Source of the DNA: Nitrospirota bacterium
GTDB lineage: Bacteria; Nitrospirota; Thermodesulfovibrionia; Thermodesulfovibrionales; UBA1546
Assembly (NCBI GenBank): GCA_004298625.1
Contig: SCSY01000054.1
Coordinates: 1 to 13,498 of the forward strand
Direction: 5' to 3'
Length of the DNA: 13,498 nt
Both the position numbers and the translations under genes were made by a program. Of this stretch, positions 5,748 through 11,983 are shown in pieces. The notes under the pieces were generated by a model, which worked only from the letters and a program-made list of their open reading frames with translations, was not told where the DNA came from and searched no databases. Each line of letters opens with the position of its first letter. Position 1 is the stretch's first letter.

Positions 5748-6797
5748 ATGGAAGAGATAAAATTAACAAGCCTTTCAAGCTGCGCGGGCTGAGCGGCAAA
5801 ATTCAGTCCTTTGGACCTGTCCCAGGTTCTGGGGCAGCTGCCTGATATAACAGACCCGAATGTATTGGTCGGCGCATCAAATGCAGATGACGCGGGTGTT
5901 TATAAAATCACAGACGATATTGCAGTTGTCTTTACTGCTGATTTCTTCACCCCGATAGTTGACGACCCTTACTGGTTCGGCGCAATAGCTGCGGCCAATG
6001 CGCTGTCTGATGTTTATGCAATGGGCGGCAAGGCTATAGCGTCGCTGAATATTGCCATGCTGCCGAGCGATCAAAGGTTTTTTCCAGCCCTTAAAAAAAT
6101 CATGCAGGGCGGCATTGACAAGATGAAAGAGGCAGGCGTATCAATTATTGGCGGACATACTGTAAAGGATAAGGAGCCTAAATTCGGCTATGCTGTCCTG
6201 GGGCTTATACATCCGGATAAGGTTCTCGATAATTCAAAGGCAAAGCCGGGAGATGCGCTTATCCTCACAAAGAAAATCGGCACGGGAATTGTCTCTACAG
6301 GCATTAAGGCCGGGATGTGCAGCGATGCTGTAATCGAGGAACTGACCTCTTCGATGACTGCACTGAATAAAAGGGCAGGCGAGATAATGCTTGAGATCGG
6401 TGTAAGCACGGCAACAGACATAACGGGTTTCGGGCTCATCGGGCACCTGAGTGAAGTGCTTACGGCAAGCAAGTGTCAGTCCCGGCTTTATTCAAGCCGA
6501 GTCCCTTATTTTAATGAAGCTGTAAGGCTTGCTGAAATGGATATTGCTCCGGGAGGCTCGCTTGGAAATCTGAAAATCTACAACCCGATAATCGAATGGG
6601 CCAGGGGTGTAACCGATTCCGAGCAGGTGCTGATGAACGATGCCCAGACATCAGGCGGTCTTCTTATTTTTGTTCCTCAGGACAGAAAAGACAGGCTTGT
6701 CAATGCCCTGCAGAAAGAAAATATATCGGCTGCCCATATCGGCGATGTGCTTGCCGAGAATGTAAAAAGCGATAAAAAAATATTTGTAGAGAAATAA
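5748..6797 (+). CDS. selD: selenide, water dikinase (selenophosphate synthetase), selenocysteine-containing
   Basis: SelD uses ATP and selenide to make selenophosphate, the selenium donor for Sec-tRNA and selenouridine tRNA. Starting at the ATG at 5748, the frame reads MEEIKLTSLSSCAG, then TGA (5790-5792), then AAKFSPLDLSQVLGQL. The family's catalytic Cys (Cys17 in E. coli, in GAGCGCK) falls exactly on the TGA, so Sec15 replaces it. The essential lysine (Lys20 in E. coli) is K18. With the TGA read through, the protein has 349 aa, close to E. coli's 347. Other family motifs are GASNADDAGV (about residues 43-52, Mg/ATP-binding aspartates), TADFFTPIVDDP (about 64-75), NALSDVYAMGG (about 84-94) and GGHT (135-138). 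A Shine-Dalgarno supports the upstream start, and a hairpin suitable for a bacterial SECIS follows the TGA. No selA, selB, selC or other selenoprotein gene is in this window. Confidence 0.95.
5790..5819 (+). promoter_or_regulatory. Sec UGA codon with putative bacterial SECIS hairpin
   Basis: The TGA at 5790-5792 is followed, after exactly 11 nt, by a small hairpin at 5804-5819. CAG pairs with CTG, TCC pairs with GGA, with one bulged C (5816) and a TTT loop (5810-5812). Spacing of about 11 nt and a bulged apical stem match the layout of known bacterial SECIS elements read by SelB. The loop lacks the GGU of E. coli fdhF, and bacterial SECIS sequences vary widely. The recoding call rests mainly on the protein alignment; the hairpin is supporting evidence. 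Confidence 0.65.
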
Positions 6798-6803
6798 ATG
6801 TCG

Positions 6804-6885
6804 TTTGCTTCATTGCGGTTGCGGCTGGTTGCACCCCTTCCATTTTCCCCGCCCTCTGTAATATAATAATTCGATTTGCTTCATT
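6804..6885 (+). repeat. 11-bp direct repeat pair in the selD/6914 intergenic region
   Basis: TTTGCTTCATT occurs at 6804-6814 and again at 6875-6885, each preceded by TCG or TCGA. Between them is a stretch rich in GGTTGC/GCGG words, then an AT-rich patch containing TATAAT at 6862-6867. That TATAAT could be the -10 of a promoter for the operon beginning at 6914, but I see no good -35. The 116-bp gap (6798-6913) holds no convincing gene or terminator. Confidence 0.35.
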
Positions 6886-6913
6886 TAAGATTCTATAAGA
6901 ATGTTTCATAGTC

Positions 6914-7333
6914 ATGCTTGTCGGTTATAACAATAACGTAACCTACAAGGGAAAGGTTTATCATGTCCAGACAGAGGACAGTGGATTGAAAAACCCTATC
7001 ATAGTTACGCTCTTATACTTTAAAGGCACTATCCTTGCCTCAAAGAAGACCAATTATTCCCACCTCATCGGAAATAAAGACATCAAGGAATCTGTCAGGG
7101 AGTTAATGAAGGAACAGCACAAGGCAATACTGAAAGAATTGATAGCAGGGAAACATACAGCCGAGGTCCAGGCCGAAGTAAAGGAGACTGGAGCAGATGT
7201 GGGCAAACCGGAAATACAAAGTGCGGCAAGCGGGAATATTTCTGAGCCGGGCGCAAAGGGAGCTGCAGATAAAACAAAAACACTTGATGACATACTTCTG
7301 GACTATATAATAAAAAGGGAGAAAAGCAAATGA
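6914..7333 (+). CDS. conserved small hypothetical protein (GYNxxVxYKGxxYHVQTED family)
   Basis: This 139-aa soluble protein has no signal peptide or membrane segment. Its N-terminal part (about residues 1-70) has the pattern GYNNNVTYKGKVYHVQTEDSG, then NPIIVTLLYFKGTILASKKTNY and ELMKEQHKAILKELIAGKH. I recall this pattern from small proteins of unknown function in deltaproteobacteria, Acidobacteria and Nitrospirota. The rest (about 75-125) is a low-complexity Ala/Gly/Glu/Lys linker, ending in the conserved-looking helix TLDDILLDYIIKREKSK. Its last 4 bp overlap the transketolase N-subunit start (ATGA), so the genes are translationally coupled. There is no clear Shine-Dalgarno before the ATG at 6914; another ATG at 6901 is out of frame. 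Function unknown. Confidence 0.8.
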   Translation: MLVGYNNNVTYKGKVYHVQTEDSGLKNPIIVTLLYFKGTILASKKTNYSHLIGNKDIKESVRELMKEQHKAILKELIAGKHTAEVQAEVKETGADVGKPEIQSAASGNISEPGAKGAADKTKTLDDILLDYIIKREKSK

Positions 7334-8175
7334 CCCAGGTTTCTACTTCAAGGGATATAGGCCAGCTAAAAAGGCAGGCCAGGACAGTGCGCTCTGAAAT
7401 ACTGAAGATGCTCACAGAGGCCGGATCAGGACATACAGGCGGTTCACTCTCGGCAGCGGATATTGTGACAGCGCTGTATTTCCATAAACTAAGGCACAAC
7501 CCAAAAGACCCGGCATGGAAAGAAAGGGACAGGTTTATACTTTCAAAAGGCCACGCCGCCCCTCTGCTTTACACGGCGCTCGCGCTTTCCGGATATTTTG
7601 ATAAGTCATTACTTAAGACCTTGCGGAAGATTGGAAGCCCGCTGCAAGGGCATCCATGCTCAAAACTGCTTCCCGGTGTTGAGGTATCAACAGGTTCATT
7701 GGGACAGGGGCTCTCTATCGCAAACGGCATTGCCATGGGGCTTAAGATGGACGGCTTGAACTCGCGTGTTTATTGCCTCCTCGGAGACGGCGAGACCCAG
7801 GAAGGGCAGGTATGGGAAGCTGCTATGAGCGCCTCGCATTACAGGCTTGATAATATATGCGCAATTATTGATAACAACGGCCTTCAGATTGACGGGCATT
7901 GCTGTGATGTGATGGCTCTTGAGCCGATCGTTGATAAATGGGCTGCCTTTGGCTGGCACGTTATTGATATTGACGGACATGACATGGCGTCAATTATAAA
8001 TGCCCTTGACGAGGCAGAGACAATAAAGGGAAAACCAACAGCGATTGTTGCCAGGACAGTAAAGGGCAAAGGCGTCTCCTTTTTTGAGGGGAAGGCTAAG
8101 TATCACGGAATAACTCCTACGAGCGAGGAGCTTGAAAAGGCATTGGTAGAAATCGAGGACATAGACAATGGGTGA
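7330..8175 (+). CDS. tktA: transketolase, N-terminal (ThDP-binding) subunit
   Basis: This is one half of a split transketolase of the pentose phosphate pathway, which moves two-carbon ketol units between sugar phosphates. At 281 aa it carries only the pyrophosphate-binding domain. Family motifs are GSGHTGGSLSAADI (about residues 32-45), SKGHAAPLLYTAL (72-84), STGSLGQGLS (120-129), and the ThDP/Mg motif GDGETQEG (152-159) followed by DNNGLQIDG (181-189). The aspartate of GDG and the asparagine about 29 residues later bind the metal. GGGAG at 7316-7320 lies about 9 nt upstream of the ATG. It overlaps the preceding hypothetical gene by 4 bp and the C-terminal subunit gene by 8 bp, consistent with coupled production of a heteromeric enzyme. 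The two-gene form is common in anaerobes and archaea. The gene symbol is generic. Confidence 0.95.
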   Translation: MTQVSTSRDIGQLKRQARTVRSEILKMLTEAGSGHTGGSLSAADIVTALYFHKLRHNPKDPAWKERDRFILSKGHAAPLLYTALALSGYFDKSLLKTLRKIGSPLQGHPCSKLLPGVEVSTGSLGQGLSIANGIAMGLKMDGLNSRVYCLLGDGETQEGQVWEAAMSASHYRLDNICAIIDNNGLQIDGHCCDVMALEPIVDKWAAFGWHVIDIDGHDMASIINALDEAETIKGKPTAIVARTVKGKGVSFFEGKAKYHGITPTSEELEKALVEIEDIDNG

Positions 8176-9130
8176 GAAACAGAAGTCAGAAATTAAAACT
8201 CAGAACATAGCGACCAGAGATGCTTATGGAGAGGCGCTTCTGGAACTCGGCAAAAAAAGAAATGACGTTGTGGTCCTCGATGCAGACCTTTCAGGCTCTA
8301 CAAAGACAGCAGGTTTTGCAAAGGCATTCCCCGATAGATTTTATAATATGGGGATTTCTGAGCAGGATTTAATCGGGACTGCAGGCGGCCTTTCGCTCGC
8401 AGGCAAATTGCCTTTTGCCTCTACATTTGCGGTGTTTGAGACAGGAAGGGCCTGGGAACAGATAAGACAGACCATCGCCTATTCACATCTGAATGTAAAG
8501 CTTGTTGCAACTCACAGCGGCATCACTGTTGCCGAAGACGGAGCATCGCATCAGGCTATTGAAGATGTAGCCCTGATGAGGGTGCTTCCCAATATGACGG
8601 TAATAGTCCCGGCAGACGGCATCGAGACAAAACAGGTCATTGCTGCAATAGCAGAATACCACGGCCCGGTTTATGTCAGGCTCGGCAGGTCCAAGGTTCC
8701 TGTTGTCATGCCGGAAGACTATAAATTCAGCATAGGCAAGGCGCATACGTTTCACATTGGAAAAGATGCAAATATAATTGCAGCCGGTATAATGGTATCT
8801 GTAGCGCTCAGCGCCGCAGAAAACCTGAAAAAAGAAGGAATTGACGCAGGCGTAATAAATATGTCCACTATAAAACCTCTGGACAATGATACAGTTCTCC
8901 GGGCTGCAAAGGCCTCAGGACTTATTGTTACGGCAGAAGAGCATTCGGTTATAGGCGGGCTTGGGGGAGCAGTGTCTGAATTTCTTTCAGAGAATTATCC
9001 TGTGCCGGTAAAAAGAATAGGCATTAAAGATACCTTCGGATGCTCGGGACCTTCCGATGAATTGATGAAATTATACGGTTTAACTGCCGACGATATTATA
9101 AAGATAATAAAAGGGGCTCTGAAAAAATAA
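8168..9130 (+). CDS. tktB: transketolase, C-terminal (pyrimidine-binding and C-terminal domain) subunit
   Basis: This 320-aa partner holds the pyrimidine-binding domain and the C-terminal transketolase domain. The catalytic glutamate that activates ThDP is E65 in NMGISEQDLIGTAGGLSLAG. PFASTFAVFETGRAWEQIR and THSGITVAEDGASHQAIEDVALMR (about residues 114-137) are typical of the split form and of the related DXS/PDH-E1-beta fold. The C-terminal domain shows VNMSTIKPLD-like and EEHSVIGGLGGAVSE motifs. An E. coli DXS or a single-chain transketolase would be much longer, so the split is real, not a frameshift: both genes have full-length subunit sizes, and the C-subunit has its own start. It overlaps the N-subunit gene by 8 bp, and ftsE follows after 2 bp. 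Confidence 0.95.
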   Translation: MGEKQKSEIKTQNIATRDAYGEALLELGKKRNDVVVLDADLSGSTKTAGFAKAFPDRFYNMGISEQDLIGTAGGLSLAGKLPFASTFAVFETGRAWEQIRQTIAYSHLNVKLVATHSGITVAEDGASHQAIEDVALMRVLPNMTVIVPADGIETKQVIAAIAEYHGPVYVRLGRSKVPVVMPEDYKFSIGKAHTFHIGKDANIIAAGIMVSVALSAAENLKKEGIDAGVINMSTIKPLDNDTVLRAAKASGLIVTAEEHSVIGGLGGAVSEFLSENYPVPVKRIGIKDTFGCSGPSDELMKLYGLTADDIIKIIKGALKK

Positions 9131-9132
9131 TT

Positions 9133-9795
9133 ATGATACATTTTTCCAATGTCTCCAAAATTTACGAAAATCAGACAGCCCTCAGGAATATAACCTTTTC
9201 TGTTGAAAAGGGAGAAATGGCCTTTATAACAGGGCCGAGCGGCGCAGGGAAATCAACCCTTCTTAAGATTATCTATCTTTCGGAAAAACCTGATGAGGGC
9301 AGTGTTACGATAGCAGAATGGGAGTTAAGCAAGCTCAAGGAGTCCAGCATTCCATTCCTGCGAAGGAACATAGGAGTGGTATTTCAGGACTTCAGGCTTC
9401 TGGACAATAGAAATGTGTTCGATAATGTCGCTATGGCGCTTAGGATAAGAGGGATGACGGAATACGACGTAAAAGAAAGGGTCATGGAGGTGCTGAAGAC
9501 AGTCAACCTCAGGCATAAGACCGATAGCTTCCCCAAAGCGCTCTCAGGCGGAGAGCAGCAGAGGGTTGTTATAGCGCGCGCAATAGTCGGGGAGCCGACA
9601 GTGCTCCTTGCCGATGAGCCTACAGGGAATCTTGACTCCGACACCGCAGCCGGAATTACAAGGATGTTCAAGGAGATAAATGCAAAAGGCACAACAGTGC
9701 TTGTTGCCACACATAACAGGGAACTTTTCAGAAATACAGGCAGAAGGGTGATAAAAATAGATAACGGGGCGATTGTAGGCGAGGAGTTGGGCTGA
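9133..9795 (+). CDS. ftsE: cell division ATP-binding protein FtsE
   Basis: This is the cytoplasmic ABC ATPase of the FtsEX divisome complex. It powers conformational control of periplasmic cell-wall hydrolases rather than transport. The 220-aa length is typical. Visible motifs are Walker A GPSGAGKST (34-42), Q-loop VFQDFRLL (Q85), signature LSGGEQQR (137-144), Walker B VLLADE (157-162), D-loop GNLD and H-loop ATHNRE (H194). LD-family ATPases such as LolD share much of this, but the FtsX-type partner settles the identity. The ATG is 2 bp after the transketolase stop. There is only a weak and distant AGGGG upstream, so translation probably depends on coupling. The stop TGA shares its A with the ftsX ATG. 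Confidence 0.96.
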   Translation: MIHFSNVSKIYENQTALRNITFSVEKGEMAFITGPSGAGKSTLLKIIYLSEKPDEGSVTIAEWELSKLKESSIPFLRRNIGVVFQDFRLLDNRNVFDNVAMALRIRGMTEYDVKERVMEVLKTVNLRHKTDSFPKALSGGEQQRVVIARAIVGEPTVLLADEPTGNLDSDTAAGITRMFKEINAKGTTVLVATHNRELFRNTGRRVIKIDNGAIVGEELG

Positions 9796-10673
9796 TGTAT
9801 ATAATGTATTCTCTAAAACTTGCTGTTCAGAGCATATGGCGTGAAAAGTGGATAAACCTCCTCTCGGTGCTGACGATAGCAGCGGGGTTGTTTATGATAA
9901 CTCTTACGTTTTTTTCCGTTTATAACATGGATCTGGCGACAAAAAAACTTCCGGAGAAGTTCTCCATGATGCTCTACCTCAACAATGACCTGCCGGAGCA
10001 GGAGGCAGCGAACATAATATCAACACTGAAAAAGAACAGCGCTGTTGAAAGGGCAAGATATATCTCAAAAGACAAGGCATTGGAAGAACTGAAGGGAGTT
10101 CTGAAGAATGCAGACTATGTGCTTGAAGGCATAAACGAAAATCCATTGCCCGCATCCATAGAGGTAAAGCTGAGGCAGGAATCCGTCAGTATCTCAAAAG
10201 TAAAAAAGCTCGCTGCGGATATTAAAAAAATTAAGGGCATTGAAGAAGTAGAATACGGCGAGCAGTTCCTGAACTCCATCCATTCCATAAAGGCCGGCGC
10301 GCAGACACTCGGATTGCTCATGATAAGCATAATGTCCACAGGCGTTATATTTGTATGCTACAGCACTGTAAAGATCATGTTTTACCGCAGGAAAGAAGAG
10401 ATAGAGACCTTTAAACTCCTCGGCGCTACGAGAGGCTTTATAAGGGCTCCTTTTGTTATAGAAGGGGGCATACTCGGCATTGGAGGCGGTGTGGTGAGCC
10501 TTATCGGCACAGCGGCATTATACTATACCCTTTTTTATAAACTGGCCCTTGCCATGCCTATATTCAAGATTATCGTATTCCCGTCCGAGGTGTTTATTGC
10601 GCTTCCTCTTGTGGGCCTGACTCTTGGCATCAGCGGCGCCATAATAGCTCTCGGCAGAATAAGGTTTTCCTGA
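9795..10673 (+). CDS. ftsX: cell division protein FtsX
   Basis: This is the membrane partner of FtsE. At 292 aa it shows the standard FtsX plan. A short cytoplasmic N-terminus (MYSLKLAVQSIWREKW) leads to TM1 (about 19-41). A periplasmic domain (about 45-170) follows, including the FSMMLYLNNDLPEQEA and RYISKDKALEELKG segments typical of FtsX. Then come TM2 (about 172-194), a charged cytoplasmic loop YRRKEEIETFKLLGATRGFI, TM3 (about 222-245) and TM4 (about 265-285). The cytoplasmic loop is the FtsE contact region in this family. In E. coli the periplasmic loop recruits EnvC; an EnvC-like gene follows 5 bp downstream here. The start overlaps the ftsE stop by one base. An alternative ATG lies 9 bp further in (9804). 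Confidence 0.96.
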   Translation: MYIMYSLKLAVQSIWREKWINLLSVLTIAAGLFMITLTFFSVYNMDLATKKLPEKFSMMLYLNNDLPEQEAANIISTLKKNSAVERARYISKDKALEELKGVLKNADYVLEGINENPLPASIEVKLRQESVSISKVKKLAADIKKIKGIEEVEYGEQFLNSIHSIKAGAQTLGLLMISIMSTGVIFVCYSTVKIMFYRRKEEIETFKLLGATRGFIRAPFVIEGGILGIGGGVVSLIGTAALYYTLFYKLALAMPIFKIIVFPSEVFIALPLVGLTLGISGAIIALGRIRFS

Positions 10674-10678
10674 AAGAA

Positions 10679-11935
10679 ATGCGCCGTAAGCTATCAGCTA
10701 TCAGCCGTCAGCCGTTAGCAATAAGCAAGAGAAGAACAGGGTTATTCCGCACCTTTGCACTTCCGTTCTCCGCAGCGCTGCGAAGGATGAATTTTCACCT
10801 TTGCGCTTTTGCGCTTTTGTTACTATTTACCAACAATGCTGTTTCTGCTGAAAATCAACAACCGGTTGCAGATGCAAAAGAAGAATATAAGAAACTCCAG
10901 AAAGAAATTGATACCCATAAGGAAAAAATCGAAAAAACAAAAAAAGTTGAACATTCAATCCTTGAAGAGCTTGACAGTGCCAGTCAGGATCTCAATCACG
11001 TGCAGTTACAACTGAGGAAGCACAGGGCCAAACTCAGGCTTACGGAAGATGAGATACGCAAGACTGAGGCGGAGATATCGGCAAATAACGCCAAGCTTGC
11101 AAAACAGGCCGAATGGCTGAAGAGGAAGCTGCGCATTATGCAGAGGCATGGATATTCGGGAGACACACTACTCTTGCTTTCGACCTCTGATGACATATCG
11201 GAGCTGATGAGAAGATGGCGGTATATAAAAGAGATAGCTCTCTATGACCATAAGATGCTGGAAAGCTACAAACAGACTATAGATAACCTTGATAAACAGG
11301 AAAACCGCTTGAAATCTCTGCGCGCCGAGCTTAAGGCGTATGAAGAAGATATAGAGGTGAGCGAGGCCTCTATCAGGGAAAAGAAAAAGAGCAAAGAGCT
11401 GCTGCTTTCTTCGGTCAGGAAAGAAAAATCCTCTTATGAAAAAATGCTGAAAGAATTGAGGGAGTCCTCCAGCAAACTCCTCGAGATAATAAGGCGTTCG
11501 GAAGAAACAGAGGCTTATGCCGCCAAAGGCTTTCACAACCTTAAGGGAAGGCTGCCGTGGCCTGTTAGCGGCAAGGTTGCGATCCCGTATGGGGCGCAAA
11601 AAGACCCCCAGTTTAATACCCCTGTGTTCAGAAACGGCATTCACATAAAAGCAGAAGACGATTCTACGACAAGGGCGGTCCACAGCGGCAAGGTGGTATA
11701 TGCAGAATGGTTCAAGGGCTATGGCCAGCTTGTCATAATAAGCCACGGGGAGGGGTATCATACCCTTTATGCAAATTTAGCTGAGATTTTTTATAAAGTT
11801 GGAGATATAATAAAAGAACAGCAGGTGATCGGAAAGGTTGGGGAGTCGGGGACCTTGAATTCTCCGGGTTTGTATTTTGAGATAAGGTATAAAGGCAAAC
11901 CGCTCGACCCGACACAATGGTTAAAAAGAAAATAG
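10679..11935 (+). CDS. envC: EnvC-like murein hydrolase activator (degenerate LytM/M23 factor)
   Basis: This periplasmic factor has a long coiled coil and a C-terminal LytM domain. The open frame gives 418 aa. A second ATG at 10787 (M37) would start directly at the hydrophobic signal (MNFHLCAFALLLLFTNNAVSA), but with no basic n-region. Residues 1-36 are partly encoded by a heptamer repeat, so the start is uncertain. The coiled coil spans about 62-280 (KEEYKKLQKEIDTHKEKIEK and similar), with a break at about 150-185. The LytM domain spans about 292-416. Active M23 enzymes have HxxxD and HLH zinc motifs. Here the first site reads RNGIH (318-322), the YAH site reads YANL (364-367), and the last reads GLYFEIR (397-403), so the ligands are gone, as in E. 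coli EnvC (GMVI, SLYFEIR). It therefore probably activates amidases under FtsEX control instead of cutting peptidoglycan itself. Confidence 0.9.
   Translation: MRRKLSAISRQPLAISKRRTGLFRTFALPFSAALRRMNFHLCAFALLLLFTNNAVSAENQQPVADAKEEYKKLQKEIDTHKEKIEKTKKVEHSILEELDSASQDLNHVQLQLRKHRAKLRLTEDEIRKTEAEISANNAKLAKQAEWLKRKLRIMQRHGYSGDTLLLLSTSDDISELMRRWRYIKEIALYDHKMLESYKQTIDNLDKQENRLKSLRAELKAYEEDIEVSEASIREKKKSKELLLSSVRKEKSSYEKMLKELRESSSKLLEIIRRSEETEAYAAKGFHNLKGRLPWPVSGKVAIPYGAQKDPQFNTPVFRNGIHIKAEDDSTTRAVHSGKVVYAEWFKGYGQLVIISHGEGYHTLYANLAEIFYKVGDIIKEQQVIGKVGESGTLNSPGLYFEIRYKGKPLDPTQWLKRK
10689..10730 (+). repeat. heptameric tandem repeat inside the 5' end of the EnvC-like ORF
   Basis: Six consecutive 7-bp units begin with AGC: AGCTATC, AGCTATC, AGCCGTC, AGCCGTT, AGCAATA, AGCAAGA. 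The pattern looks like an intergenic repeat that happens to stay in frame. It lies just after the ftsX stop and the first candidate ATG (10679). A 12-bp perfect palindrome (CGCAGCGCTGCG, 10771-10782) follows shortly before the second candidate ATG at 10787. Confidence 0.6.
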
Positions 11936-11953
11936 CCTCTTGCCGATAAGAGG
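11936..11953 (+). other. short intercistronic hairpin after the EnvC-like gene
   Basis: CCTCTT (11936-11941) and AAGAGG (11948-11953) form a 6-bp perfect stem with a 6-nt loop, starting at the base after the TAG stop. No T-tract follows, so it is unlikely to be an intrinsic terminator. It could stabilise or mark processing of the mRNA, or be chance. Confidence 0.35.
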
Positions 11954-11983
11954 GATAAGATAGATTTGGAGGACATGAAAGTG

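Noticed and set aside
5811..6797. selD starting at the TTG at 5811 as a truncated gene or pseudogene
   Set aside because: The upstream frame with its Shine-Dalgarno, the match of TGA to the catalytic Cys position and full family length favour Sec recoding over a nonsense mutation.
6798..6866. 22-codon ORF starting right after the selD stop
   Set aside because: Low-complexity Leu/Pro/Ser string with no ribosome-binding site and no family resemblance.
7330..9130. Transketolase broken by a frameshift
   Set aside because: Both parts have full subunit length, proper domain boundaries and separate overlapping start/stop sites; split transketolase is an established arrangement.
11168..11761. 197-codon minus-strand ORF opposite the EnvC-like gene
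   Set aside because: The plus strand encodes a coherent coiled coil plus LytM domain; the antisense frame has no recognisable motif.
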